Shown: one piece after another, positions 35,060 through 43,215 of the stretch
Numbering within the stretch: the first letter of the stretch is position 1
How the letters are laid out: every line of letters begins with the position of its first letter
Source of the DNA: Sva-07 sp963829585
GTDB taxonomy: Bacteria > Actinomycetota > Acidimicrobiia > Acidimicrobiales > Ilumatobacteraceae
DNA: 64,000 nucleotides
NCBI GenBank assembly: GCA_963829585.1
Contig: CAWHJD010000001.1
Span: forward strand, 205,516-269,515
Reading direction: 5' to 3'
The notes under the pieces: model-generated
Databases searched by the model: none
What the model was told of the DNA's origin: nothing
The model's input: only the letters and a program-made list of their open reading frames with translations
Made by a program: the position numbers and the translations under genes

Positions 35060-35764
35060 CTAGGCGGTCGCGCCGCGTCGTGGCTCGCCGGGCACGGCGC
35101 GCAATCCGGTGGTCGGCGTGGCCGATGCCCGCCGCTGCTCGTAGTAGCTGAGGATCTGCAGTTCGACGGCGAGATCGACCTTGCGCACGCTGATGCCGGG
35201 CGGCACGTTGATGACCGTCGGTGCGAAGTTCAGCAGGCTCGTGATGCCGGCGGCGACGAGCGCTTCCGCAGCTTCCTGTGCGGCGGGTCCGGGCGTGGCG
35301 ATGACGCCGATCGAGATGCCACGCGACTGCACGACCTGGGCGAGTTCGTCGATGTGGCGCACCCTGACGCCGCCCACCACCGAACCGATCTTCGACGCGT
35401 CGACGTCGACGATGCCGCCGACGGGGAAGCCCCGGTCGCCGAATCCGTTGTAGCCGGCGAGCGCCTGGCCGAGGTTGCCCGCACCGACGATGACCACGGG
35501 CCAGTCGTGGGTGAGACCGAGTTCCCGACGGATCTGGTAGACGAGGAACTCGACGTCGTAGCCGACCCCGCGTGTTCCGTAACTGCCGAGATAGCTGAGG
35601 TCCTTGCGGACCTTGGCGGCATTCAGACCGGCGAACTCGGCGAGTTCCTCCGACGACATGCTCGTCACACCGACGTCGAAGCGCTCCGACAGGATCCGCA
35701 GGTAGACGGGCAGTCGCGCGACGGTCGCTTCGGGAATGCGTCGTCGCGCTCGTTGGCCGGCCAT
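35060..35764 (-). CDS. rex: Redox-sensing transcriptional repressor Rex
   Basis: NADH/NAD-sensing repressor of respiration and haem genes. The 234 residues contain a winged helix ('PEATVARLPVYLRILSERF', 'LAEFAGLNAAKVRKDLSYLGSYG TRGVGY' region) and a Rossmann fold with 'VVIVGAGNLGQALAGYNGF', 'GIVDVDASKIG' and the C-terminal 'LLNFAPTVINVPPGISVRKVDLAVELQILSY' block. It precedes hemA by 12 bases, the standard actinobacterial rex-hemACD order, and probably controls its own operon through the site upstream. Confidence 0.95.
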   Translation of the reverse strand: MAGQRARRRIPEATVARLPVYLRILSERFDVGVTSMSSEELAEFAGLNAAKVRKDLSYLGSYGTRGVGYDVEFLVYQIRRELGLTHDWPVVIVGAGNLGQALAGYNGFGDRGFPVGGIVDVDASKIGSVVGGVRVRHIDELAQVVQSRGISIGVIATPGPAAQEAAEALVAAGITSLLNFAPTVINVPPGISVRKVDLAVELQILSYYEQRRASATPTTGLRAVPGEPRRGATA

Positions 35765-35786
35765 GGACCGATCACGTTAGGGCGCT

Positions 35787-35804
35787 CGTGCACCATTTCA
35801 CAAA
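35787..35804 (-). promoter_or_regulatory. Candidate Rex operator (ROP) upstream of rex
   Basis: Read on the minus strand the site is 'tttgtgaaatggtgcacg', about 25 bases before the rex start. It has one full half-site (TTGTGAA) and a degraded second half (TGCACG for TTCACA) at the spacing of known Rex operators. Autoregulation of rex-hemA operons by Rex is established in Streptomyces; binding here is inferred. Confidence 0.5.
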
Positions 35805-35882
35805 GCCGGCGATGGTGGCGTCCGATGAGCGAGGCGACCACCCCTCGGTCGTTTCGCTCATCGCTCTCCTGTAGGGGATCGC

Positions 35883-37427
35883 TCAGATCGTCGAGGCGCC
35901 GACGCGCAACGCGTCGTCGAGGCTGCGGCGGACCAACTTGCCCGTGGCATTGCGGGGCAGCGCATCGACGAAGATGATCTTGGTGGGGCACTTGTAGCGC
36001 GCCAAGTGGTCGAGGGAGTGCTCGATGAGCGCTTCCTCGTCGACGTCGGCCCCCGGCCGCACGACCACGTAGGCCTTCACCGCTTCACCCGTGTGCGGAT
36101 GAGGGACGCCGACGACCGCGGCTTCCACCACGTCGGGATGTCGTACGAGCATCTCCTCCACCTCGGCGGGATACACGTTGAAGCCCGACACGATGATGAG
36201 ATCCTTCGAACGGTCGACCAGGTACAGGTAGCCGTCGTCGTCGGTGGTGGCCATGTCGCCGGTTCGCAGCCACCCATCGGTCAGCACGGCGGCCGTGGCC
36301 TCCGGGTCGCCGTAGTAGCCCTCGAAGACGTTGGCACCCTTGACCCAGACCTCGCCCACGTCGCCGACGAGTGCATCTCCGTCGGTGCCGACGAGCCGGA
36401 TCTCGACACCGTGCAGCGCCCGACCGACCGAACCGAACCGGACCGGTGAACCCGTCGAGGTCGTGACGATCGGCGAGGCCTCGGTGAGCCCGTAGCCCTC
36501 GCGGATCTCGATGCCGAAGCGGTCACGCATCGCCTCGGCCACCGTGATCGAGAGCCGTGACGCTCCCGAGAGCGCGAGGCGCACCGTGGCGAATGCATCC
36601 GGGGCCAGATCGTCGAAGTGGGCGAAGGCCGCCCACAGTGCAGGGGCTCCGGGGATGACGGTGACCTTGCGGTCCTGGATCGACTGGACGGCCGTCGACG
36701 GGTCGAAACGCTGGACGAGCAGGATCGTGGCGCCGACACGGAGACCGAGACCGATGACGACATTCAGACCGAAGATGTGGAACAGCGGAAGAACGCCGAA
36801 GATGACGTCGTCACGGTCGATGTGACCATCGGCCGACAGGCTCTGGTCGAGGTTGGCCATGAGGTTGCCATGGGTGAGCATCGCCGCGCGCGGCGCCCCG
36901 GCAGTGCCACTGGTGAACATCAGCGCGGCGAGATGCGACGTGTCGACCTCGGCGATCCCGAGCGGCTCGCTCGACGTGACGAGGTCGTCGAACCCGACGA
37001 TGCCGTGTGTCGACTCGGTGTTGATCACGGTCTCGATGGTCGGCACCAGGGACGGGTCGACGTGCGACCAGTTGACGGCGCTGACCTTGTCGACGACGAC
37101 CACCTTCGCGCCGACCACCTGGAGTTCCGACTCGAGTTCGGGCCCGGGGCTGGTGGGGTTGAGCGGGACGACCACGGCGCCGAGACCGATGGTGGCCAGG
37201 TAGCTGATCACGAAGTGCGGGGAGTTCCCGAGCAGCAACGCCACCCGGTCGCCCGACTCGACACCGAGAGACGCCAGACCGCCACGGAAGCGCTCGACCT
37301 GGTCGCGAAGTTCGCCGTAGGTCGTGGTGCGCCCTCGCCAGATCAAGGCGGTGGAGTCGCCGGCATGGTCATCGATGATGTGCGCGAGATTCACGTATCC
37401 CCCTGCTCGTCCGGGCCGTGTCATCAC
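35883..37427 (-). CDS. Long-chain fatty-acid-CoA ligase-like (AMP-binding) enzyme
   Basis: ATP-dependent acyl activation to acyl-CoA. The 514 residues hold P-loop 'MFTSGTAGAPRAAMLTHGN', 'EGYGLTEASPIVT', 'GWLRTGDMATTDDDGYLYLVDRSKDLIIVSGFNVYP' (A8 hinge, written in two parts in the protein) and catalytic Lys in 'LPRNATGKLVRRSL'. It is of the FadD class; chain length is not predictable. ATG 37427 gives the normal N-terminus, with a second ATG one codon later. It is separated from rex by about 120 bases and appears to be its own unit. Confidence 0.9.
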   Translation of the reverse strand: MMTRPGRAGGYVNLAHIIDDHAGDSTALIWRGRTTTYGELRDQVERFRGGLASLGVESGDRVALLLGNSPHFVISYLATIGLGAVVVPLNPTSPGPELESELQVVGAKVVVVDKVSAVNWSHVDPSLVPTIETVINTESTHGIVGFDDLVTSSEPLGIAEVDTSHLAALMFTSGTAGAPRAAMLTHGNLMANLDQSLSADGHIDRDDVIFGVLPLFHIFGLNVVIGLGLRVGATILLVQRFDPSTAVQSIQDRKVTVIPGAPALWAAFAHFDDLAPDAFATVRLALSGASRLSITVAEAMRDRFGIEIREGYGLTEASPIVTTSTGSPVRFGSVGRALHGVEIRLVGTDGDALVGDVGEVWVKGANVFEGYYGDPEATAAVLTDGWLRTGDMATTDDDGYLYLVDRSKDLIIVSGFNVYPAEVEEMLVRHPDVVEAAVVGVPHPHTGEAVKAYVVVRPGADVDEEALIEHSLDHLARYKCPTKIIFVDALPRNATGKLVRRSLDDALRVGASTI

Positions 37428-37505
37428 TCCCCGGTGCAGCCACCCATCGTACTCCGCGGCGTGCCGCGGTGCCCAGTGCTCCGACGGTCCGACCGCCCCA
37501 CCGAG

Positions 37506-37589
37506 TCAGAGGCGCATCAATGAGATCGTGGCAGCGATGAGGATCGCGGCCAACAGCAGACCGAGGGTCAGCGTTGTGGCGGGGCGCAT
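37506..37589 (-). CDS. Possible 27-residue single-helix membrane peptide
   Basis: ATG 37589 to TGA 37506-37508 encodes 27 residues, nearly all one hydrophobic helix ('LTLGLLLAAILIAATISLM') with Arg at each end. It lies 20 bases after the SAM adenosyltransferase stop and 78 bases before the acyl-CoA ligase start, on the same strand as both. No strong ribosome site is seen, so it may be translated by coupling or not at all. Hydrophobic composition over the whole reading frame is the only support. Confidence 0.4.
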   Translation of the reverse strand: MRPATTLTLGLLLAAILIAATISLMRL

Positions 37590-37608
37590 GGCGTGAGGCT
37601 ACCGGCGC

Positions 37609-38508
37609 TCACCGCGACGGTCGCAGACTGACCGGTTGGCTGGTGCCGGGCTGTTGCGCGTCGTCGGACGGCAGGAGCGTGACCTGGTCACCGGCCGCGA
37701 GGCCGAGCTCGTCGGCCGCCGAGCGTTGGTCCATCGCGACAGCGAGCAGCCCGGACGAATCGAGTACGAGACCGACCGCACCACCACCGGCCGTGTGACC
37801 GCCGATACCAGCGAACGACGCCGCTCGCGTCACGCTGCGCACCACGCCACCCGTCGGGTCGGTCGGGCTGGCACACCGGAGTTCGATGCGGTCACCGAAG
37901 GTGGCCGGAAGATCGTCCGGTCCGACGTTGAGCTGTGCATTGCCGTACCGATCGACCCACAACACCTGGGCGATGACCCTGGTGTCGTCGCTCTGCGGGA
38001 GCGCCACCACGCCGGGCATCAGCAGGTCGGCGTCGACCTCGGGGCCGAGTTCGGTGAGGTCGCCCCCGTTGCAGAGGAACGCCGCGGCCGGAGCGAAGAT
38101 GTCACGTCCTGCGAACGTGGGCCCGGGTGCCGGCAATCGATGATCGGGGTTCGTGATCTCCACGGTCCGGCCGGCGCCGCCGGCCATCGCGACGGCCGGG
38201 GCGAGCAACCCGTTGTCGGGCCCCACGAGTACGCCCTCGCCATCGGCGACTTCGACGGCGATCGCTCGGCGAGCCGTGCCGACGCCAGGATCGACGACGG
38301 CGAGCACCACACCCGACGCGACGTAGCCGATGCTGCGGGCGAGGGCCAGTGACCCGGCGCGCACATCGAACGGTGCGACCCCGTGGGTGAGGTCGATCAC
38401 GCGTGCGTGCGGCGCGAGGTCGCGAATGACGGAGTGGACGACGCCGACGAACTCATCGGTGGTGCCGTAGTCGGACAGGAAGGAGACTGTCTCGTAGCGG
38501 CGGCCCAT
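37609..38508 (-). CDS. SAM hydroxide adenosyltransferase (DUF62 family)
   Basis: Splits S-adenosylmethionine with water-derived hydroxide to adenosine and methionine; related to fluorinase and chlorinase. The 299 residues start at ATG 38508 directly before 'YETVSFLSDYGTTDEFVGVV' (substrate-binding Asp). 'DLTHGVAPFDVRAG', 'VVLAVVDPGVGTARRAIAV', 'GPDNGLLAPA' and 'GRDIFAPAAAFL' are family hallmarks. No halide-type insertion near the active site is obvious, so hydroxide is favoured over halide. Longer in-frame sequence upstream is low-complexity and out of family. The gene follows proC at a distance of about 250 bases. Confidence 0.9.
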   Translation of the reverse strand: MGRRYETVSFLSDYGTTDEFVGVVHSVIRDLAPHARVIDLTHGVAPFDVRAGSLALARSIGYVASGVVLAVVDPGVGTARRAIAVEVADGEGVLVGPDNGLLAPAVAMAGGAGRTVEITNPDHRLPAPGPTFAGRDIFAPAAAFLCNGGDLTELGPEVDADLLMPGVVALPQSDDTRVIAQVLWVDRYGNAQLNVGPDDLPATFGDRIELRCASPTDPTGGVVRSVTRAASFAGIGGHTAGGGAVGLVLDSSGLLAVAMDQRSAADELGLAAGDQVTLLPSDDAQQPGTSQPVSLRPSR

Positions 38509-38609
38509 GGCGTCGAACCTATCTCCACGATGGGATCTCCGCCATCGGGCGCCGAGCGGTTCGGGCCCGGCGGGGCCGCCCGAGCGACGATCCGACCCCG
38601 GACGCGACA

Positions 38610-38671
38610 AGGGCCGGTGCCAACCCCCCGATGGCACCAGCCCTGTCGGCGCTGCCCGCCGTTTCCGGCGG
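38610..38671. terminator. Two adjacent hairpins between proC and the SAM adenosyltransferase gene
   Basis: The first hairpin pairs 38610-38622 with 38632-38644 (13 positions, one mismatch, nine-base loop). The second pairs 38656-38661 with 38666-38671 around a four-base loop. They sit about 90 bases after the proC stop. No T-tract follows on either strand, so a terminator or attenuator role is plausible but not certain. The rest of the 253-base gap (38509-38761) shows no reading frame I would defend. Confidence 0.45.
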
Positions 38672-38761
38672 ACGCGTCTCCACAAGTGCACCATAGGCGA
38701 CAGAGGGTCGATGTGAAAAGCGACACACCGAAGAACAGTCGTGAAATTTGTCGACGAGGCG

Positions 38762-39568
38762 TCAGCCGAGTTCGCGACTCCGCTCGGTGGCTGCCCGAAC
38801 CGCAGCGCCGAACGCCGGGCGAACACCCAGTTCCTCGAGCACGGCGAGGCCCGCCGCCGTGGTTCCTCCGGGCGACGTGACCCGTTGGCGCAACACGGCG
38901 GGGTCGCCTTCGCGGTCGAGCAGTGTTGCCGAACCGAGCAGGAGCTGACGGATCACCCGCTCGGCAACCGGTCGAGACATTCCTTCCGCGACCGCGGCGT
39001 CCGTCAGTGCTTCGGCGACGAGGAAGATGTACGCCGGTCCCGATCCGGCAACCCCGGTGAACAGGTCGAGATCGGCCTCCGACATCCGCTCGACCGTGCC
39101 GACCGCCGCGAGGATCGACTCCGCCCATGCGACGTCGGCCTCGGCCGCGGTGCTGCCCGCTGCGATCGCCGACGCGCCGAGTCGAACGAGCGCCGGCGTG
39201 TTCGGCATCGCCCGGACAACCGCGACGGCAGGGCCGACGGCAGCCTCGATCGTCGCCAAGCGCACTCCGGCGGCGATCGACAGGACTCGCGTGGCACCGG
39301 CTTCGGCGGCCTGACGCGCGGCGGCAGGGACGTCCCCGGGCTTGACGGCCAGTAGCGCTGCCCGCGTCGCCGGCACGTGCGGTGTCACGGCGATGGTGGG
39401 AAACAGCTCGGACAACTCGATGCGTCGAGCGTCGACGACCTCCACGACGGCGAGCGCCGATGGCGCCACTGCGCCGGCATCGAGCAACCCCCCGATCAAC
39501 GCCGCGCCCATGTTGCCGCCACCGACCACGGTCAACTCGAAGGGTGCAGCGGCGGGGTCGGGGTTCAT
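38762..39568 (-). CDS. proC: Pyrroline-5-carboxylate reductase
   Basis: Last step of proline synthesis, using NAD(P)H. ATG 39568 gives 268 residues, the usual length; a longer in-frame start at 39640 is not needed. The nucleotide loop is 'LTVVGGGNMGAALIGGLL', 'LLAVKPGDVP' and 'VRAMPNTPALVRLGASAI' follow, and the C-terminal signature 'QRVTSPGGTTAAGLAVLEELGV' is complete, preceded by 'GVAGSGPAYIFLVAEALTDAAV'. No neighbouring proline genes are present. Confidence 0.95.
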   Translation of the reverse strand: MNPDPAAAPFELTVVGGGNMGAALIGGLLDAGAVAPSALAVVEVVDARRIELSELFPTIAVTPHVPATRAALLAVKPGDVPAAARQAAEAGATRVLSIAAGVRLATIEAAVGPAVAVVRAMPNTPALVRLGASAIAAGSTAAEADVAWAESILAAVGTVERMSEADLDLFTGVAGSGPAYIFLVAEALTDAAVAEGMSRPVAERVIRQLLLGSATLLDREGDPAVLRQRVTSPGGTTAAGLAVLEELGVRPAFGAAVRAATERSRELG

Positions 39569-39676
39569 CGGCGACACGTTAGTGACCGTCCGGATGAGCG
39601 TGAGGAAGACCGACTCCCCCGAGCACGCCCATCCGGACACCCGGGAGTGGGCGCCACGACGGGCAGGAGGGAACGG

Positions 39677-40135
39677 CTACGGCGTGAAGCGGCTGCGGAA
39701 GCCGATGCGCAACAGCGACTGGAAGCATTGCTCGACGTCGGCGTAGAGGGTGCCGAGCACACGATCGAGTTCGTCGTGGGTCACCTGGCCGACGGGCATC
39801 TCACCACGCAGGAAGATCGCATCCTCCATCCCGATGGAGAAGTGCGCGCCGACGAGCCGGTCGTTGCGGCGCAACAGGTGCTCGTACAACTCGCCGTCGT
39901 TCTCCTCCGGGGCCGGCATCACGTGGGTCTCGTAGCGCAACGTCCGCTGGCCGAGGGTGAGCCACACGGTCGTGAACTCCTTGTCGTCGCCACGCATGCG
40001 CACGTACCAACGAACGGCCTCGGTGTCGCGGTCGACGGCGACGATCCGCTCGTTCTCGGCGGCGAGCGACGCCAGCCAACCGTCGATCCGGTGCTCGAGT
40101 TCGGCGAGGTCGCCCGGACCGTAGGCGTCCGTCAC
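39677..40135 (-). CDS. YbjN-domain protein paired with mshA
   Basis: GTG 40135 overlaps the mshA stop, giving 152 residues. The alpha/beta YbjN fold is indicated by 'EAVRWYVRMRGDDKEFTTVWLTLGQRTLRYETHVMPAPEEN' (about 40-82), 'LYEHLLRRNDRLVGAHFSIGMEDAIFLRGEMP' and a C-terminal helix. In mycobacteria and streptomycetes a YbjN gene also follows mshA, so the pair is conserved. Its role is unknown; a chaperone-like or regulatory role in mycothiol synthesis is only a guess. In-frame sequence upstream of the start belongs to mshA in another frame. Confidence 0.85.
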   Translation of the reverse strand: MTDAYGPGDLAELEHRIDGWLASLAAENERIVAVDRDTEAVRWYVRMRGDDKEFTTVWLTLGQRTLRYETHVMPAPEENDGELYEHLLRRNDRLVGAHFSIGMEDAIFLRGEMPVGQVTHDELDRVLGTLYADVEQCFQSLLRIGFRSRFTP

Positions 40136-41346
40136 TGACAGCTCACCCGCTCGCGAACGGTGAGATCGCTGTAGAGCCTCCGCAATCGGGCGGCCGCGAA
40201 ACTCCAGGTGTACCGGCGCGCCCGTTCGACTGCGGCAACGCTCATCGATGCGCGCAAGGCGTCGTTGCCGAGGATCTCGGACACTGCCCGTGCGTAGTCG
40301 GTGGGGTCGCGGCCGTCGATGAGTCGCCCGGTTCGGCCGTCGTCGACGAGGCTGAGGAGTCCGCCGACTGCACTGGCGACGACCGGGATCCCGCACGCCC
40401 CCGCCTCGAGCGCGACCAGACCGAAGCTCTCGCTCCGGCTGGGGGAGAGCACGACGTCGGCAGCTCGGTAGTACGTCGACAGGATGTGATGGGGCTGCGG
40501 CTCGACGAAGCGGACGCGATCGTGCAGACCCAACTCGTCGACGAGGGCGTGCGCCCGCCGGGTTTCGGTGTCGCCGTCGAGCCCGCTCGCGCCGCCGACG
40601 ATCACGAGCTCGGCTCGTGGATCACCGAGCTCGTACAGGGCACGGATGGCGACGTCGGGACCCTTGAGCGGCTGGATGCGCCCGACGAACAACAGCAACG
40701 GACGGTCGGGGTCGAATCCCAACGCTCCACGAGCACCCGCACGATCGCCCGGAGCGAAGAAGGCATGCTCGACGCCGGGGGCGATGATCTCCATCCGCGC
40801 CTCGGGATTGCCGTAGTGGAGCCGGAACTGGTCCTCCTCCTCGATGCAGCTCACACAGATGGCGTCGGCACACCGCACGATCTGGGCTTCGGCGAGGTCG
40901 CGCTGCATCGACTCGGGATCGCCGCCGGCGGCCTTGACCCGGGCGAGCGTGTGGAAGGTGGAGACGAACGGCACGTCGAGTTCGTGCTTCAGCGAATGTC
41001 CGACGACGCCGCTCAGCCAGTAGTTGCCGTGGATCACGTCGGGTCGCTCGTTGCGGGCGAACCAGTCGAGCATGCCGCGTCCGAACTCGTCGGTGACCTC
41101 GGGCAGCGCCTCTTTCGGCAGGTGGTGCGGACCCGCTTCGATGTGCACCACGCGGTGGCCGGGCTCGACGACGACCTCGCGTGGCAGACCGTCACGGTCG
41201 GCGCGGGTGAACGTGGTGCATTCGACGCCGGCCTGGGCCAGCGCCGACACCAGTTCGCGTACGTACACGTTCATGCCGCCGCTGTCACCCGAGCCCGGCT
41301 GCACGAGCGGGGACGTGTGGAGGGAGATCACTGCGACGCGCTGCAC
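40132..41346 (-). CDS. mshA: D-inositol-3-phosphate glycosyltransferase (mycothiol synthesis)
   Basis: GT4-family enzyme that joins UDP-GlcNAc to inositol-3-phosphate, first step of mycothiol. The 404 residues match MshA closely: 'VAVISLHTSPLVQPGSGDSG' (with GGMNVY following), 'HGNYWLSGVVGHSLK', 'FVSTFHTLARVKA', 'LLLFVGRIQPLKGPDVAIRA', and the donor motif 'SRSESFGLVALEAGACGIPV' (E-x7-E). The YbjN partner overlaps its stop. With the SigR/RsrA pair in the same window this supports a mycothiol-based redox economy, as in other actinobacteria. No other msh genes are in the window. Confidence 0.94.
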   Translation of the reverse strand: MQRVAVISLHTSPLVQPGSGDSGGMNVYVRELVSALAQAGVECTTFTRADRDGLPREVVVEPGHRVVHIEAGPHHLPKEALPEVTDEFGRGMLDWFARNERPDVIHGNYWLSGVVGHSLKHELDVPFVSTFHTLARVKAAGGDPESMQRDLAEAQIVRCADAICVSCIEEEDQFRLHYGNPEARMEIIAPGVEHAFFAPGDRAGARGALGFDPDRPLLLFVGRIQPLKGPDVAIRALYELGDPRAELVIVGGASGLDGDTETRRAHALVDELGLHDRVRFVEPQPHHILSTYYRAADVVLSPSRSESFGLVALEAGACGIPVVASAVGGLLSLVDDGRTGRLIDGRDPTDYARAVSEILGNDALRASMSVAAVERARRYTWSFAAARLRRLYSDLTVRERVSCQ

Positions 41347-41404
41347 CAGGGGTCAAACCCTAACCAGCGTCGATCTCATCCCGCCGTGGCGGAAAATCTT
41401 CCCG

Positions 41405-41456
41405 AGGCCTCAGCCCTCGGTGAGGCCGGAGCCCTCAGCCCTCAGTGAGAAGGGTG
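41405..41456. repeat. Direct repeat at the 3' end of the RsiG-like gene
   Basis: 'ccctcggtgagg'-type sequence preceded by 'cctcag' occurs twice (about 41406-41424 and 41428-41450). One copy covers the last codons and stop of the RsiG-like gene, and the other lies just beyond. It looks like a small tandem duplication of the gene's 3' end; it may also fold into a weak hairpin. Confidence 0.4.
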
Positions 41457-41932
41457 TCGATGTCGGCCTCGCCGTCGCGGTATCGCCGCACCAGTTCGGC
41501 ACTGAGTGCATCGAGACGGTCGAAACGGGCTCGCCGGTCCGACGACATCCGCGTCTCGAAGTCGGAGATCGCCTCGGTCAATGCCGCGAGTTCGGCATCG
41601 TCGAGCGACTTGAGATGGCCGAGACCACCCTGCGCGCAGATCTCGTCGAGTTCGAGGGCGAGCGGATGATCGCTCAGATCCTCGGTGGGTCGAGGCGGGC
41701 GGGCCGGGCCACCGGTCAGGTGCTGGGCGAGCACCGTGCGCAGTTCGTCCGTCGGTTCGACGTCGGACTCGGCGGCGCGGCGGCTCGCTTCGGACTTCAC
41801 GAGGTCGAGACGGGCCTGGGCCACGCGACGTGCGTACGACACGGCATCATCCTCGTGCTGCAACTGCTGACGAAGCCCTCGTAGCTCCGACAGGGAGAGC
41901 TCGGTTGGATCGGGGGTCTCGATGATGGTCAC
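41435..41932 (-). CDS. RsiG-like anti-sigma factor candidate with two cyclic-di-GMP signatures
   Basis: Coiled-coil protein of 165 residues from GTG 41932, coupled to the MoaD-like gene by GTGA. In Streptomyces, RsiG sequesters sigma WhiG when bound to c-di-GMP through two E-x3-S-x2-R-x3-Q-x3-D signatures. Here the first helix has D28-x3-S32-x2-R35-x3-Q39-x3-D43 (Asp for Glu) and the C-terminal helix E126-x3-S130-x2-R133-x3-F137-x3-D141 (Phe for Gln). Helix 1 also has the family-like 'LSLSELRGLRQQLQHEDDAVSYARR'. The two helices are joined by a Pro-rich loop (about 74-90). The WhiG partner is not in the window. Identification rests on motif spacing and is my inference. Confidence 0.68.
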   Translation of the reverse strand: MTIIETPDPTELSLSELRGLRQQLQHEDDAVSYARRVAQARLDLVKSEASRRAAESDVEPTDELRTVLAQHLTGGPARPPRPTEDLSDHPLALELDEICAQGGLGHLKSLDDAELAALTEAISDFETRMSSDRRARFDRLDALSAELVRRYRDGEADIDTLLTEG

Positions 41933-42162
41933 GTACTTCCTCCGGACACGGGTGGCAGGACCGCCACCTCGTCTGATGGGCCGATCGGTGTGTCGGCCCG
42001 GGCATCGTCGCCGTTCACCCAGATCCTGCAGGTCTTCAGCACGTCACCGAAGCGTGGCCCGTAGCACTGCTCGGCGGCGGCGAGCACCTCGCTCACCGTG
42101 GTGCCGTCGAACACGGCGGTACCGGTTCCCGCAGCCTCGCGTGCCGAGGCGAACAGACGCAT
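41929..42162 (-). CDS. MoaD/ThiS-type ubiquitin-like sulfur carrier with extended C-terminus
   Basis: ATG 42162 gives 77 residues with the beta-grasp layout of MoaD: 'MRLFASAREAAGTGTAVFDG', 'SEVLAAAEQCYGPRF', 'CRIWVNGDDARADTPIGPSDEVAVLPPVSGG'. Sulfur carriers normally end exactly in Gly-Gly; this one continues with Ser-Thr ('SGGST'), so it would need trimming before thiocarboxylation, as known for some carriers cut by JAMM proteases. No molybdopterin, thiamine or JAMM gene lies nearby. Its stop overlaps the RsiG-like start. It may serve molybdopterin synthesis or a different sulfur-transfer route. Confidence 0.7.
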   Translation of the reverse strand: MRLFASAREAAGTGTAVFDGTTVSEVLAAAEQCYGPRFGDVLKTCRIWVNGDDARADTPIGPSDEVAVLPPVSGGST

Positions 42163-42234
42163 GGTGGGCACGGGGACCAATCTACAAGTGTCCTGCGCCA
42201 CGTCCAGGGTTCCCCGACTCGCGGCCGTCCGGGG

Positions 42235-43215
42235 TCACGCCGGGGCGCCACCGGGCAGGCCGCCGACGATCAGGCCGACGGCCGCCACGGTCAACGTGGC
42301 GCCGAGTGCGAGTCGACGTGTCGACGTCTCCTCCAAGCGGCGAGTCGCGCCGTAGTAGCCCAACTCGGGCTGTGCGAGCGCCCGCAGTGCCACGAAGCCC
42401 CATCCCACGAGCCACGCCGCTGCCGCCATCACCATCACTCGTTCGCCGTGCGCCATGGCACCGAGGCCGTGCGTCCAGCGGTCGCTGATACCGCGGAGCG
42501 ACACCGCGACGTTGAGCACCACCATCGTCGCGAGCGTCGAGGTCCAACGGATCGGCAGACCGGTGCGCGACCGGCCGTCGCCGAAACCCGCCCCGACCGA
42601 TGCCATCGACCATCGCAGGCGGGCACCGGGGCGGATCAAGCCGTCGGACAGGAGGTAGTGACCGAGGGTGAGCGCGAGTTGCGACGCCACGAGCACCGCC
42701 AGGATCTCGACCGGCGGTACCTCGAACGGTGACCTGCCCGAGAACAACACCACCACGACGACGACCACGCACAGCATCCGCCTCATGCCTTCGACCGCGA
42801 CCACCGACCAGGCGACCTGGCGCAGCGACGGCCGGTCGGCGTCGAGCAGCGAGGCCCGCAGCGAACCGACGCCCTGACGAGCCCACGCCACTTCGCCGGT
42901 GTCGTCGGCGCCGACCGTCGCCGATCGGAGGTCGTCCGTGCCGAGAGCGAGGGCGACCGCCATCGTCTCGGGGAGGGCGACATCGGCTCGACGTGATGCC
43001 CGGCGCTGCGCACCGGTCGCGCTCGTTGCCGGGGCGTGCCAGAGCGCAGCGGAGATCACCACGGCCGCCGCGAACGCGCCGACTTCGAGGAGGAGAACGA
43101 CGAAGCCGACGATGCCGTTCATCGGCGACGACACGCGCCATCCGAGCCAGACCAGCCAGGCGACCAGGGCCGCGACCGCGAGCAGTCGCCCCGTGAACCT
43201 CACCGCCGTCTCCAC
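42235..43215 (-). CDS. Polytopic membrane protein of unknown function
   Basis: Protein of 326 residues from ATG 43215. Hydrophobic segments lie at about 8-27, 33-57, 140-162 ('MLCVVVVVVVLFSG'), 170-190, 230-250, 265-285 and 305-322, giving roughly seven helices around a hydrophilic loop at about 60-135. No catalytic motif or named family is evident to me. It is divergent from the small membrane protein at 43379 and lies about 70 bases from the MoaD-like gene. Low-complexity Val run may mark a single helix. Confidence 0.7.
   Translation of the reverse strand: METAVRFTGRLLAVAALVAWLVWLGWRVSSPMNGIVGFVVLLLEVGAFAAAVVISAALWHAPATSATGAQRRASRRADVALPETMAVALALGTDDLRSATVGADDTGEVAWARQGVGSLRASLLDADRPSLRQVAWSVVAVEGMRRMLCVVVVVVVLFSGRSPFEVPPVEILAVLVASQLALTLGHYLLSDGLIRPGARLRWSMASVGAGFGDGRSRTGLPIRWTSTLATMVVLNVAVSLRGISDRWTHGLGAMAHGERVMVMAAAAWLVGWGFVALRALAQPELGYYGATRRLEETSTRRLALGATLTVAAVGLIVGGLPGGAPA

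Noticed and set aside
35821..35870. Additional regulatory palindrome between rex and the acyl-CoA ligase
   Set aside because: The 'gatgagcga...tcgctcatc' similarity is imperfect, and I could not separate it from ordinary GC-rich sequence or an end-of-gene hairpin with confidence.
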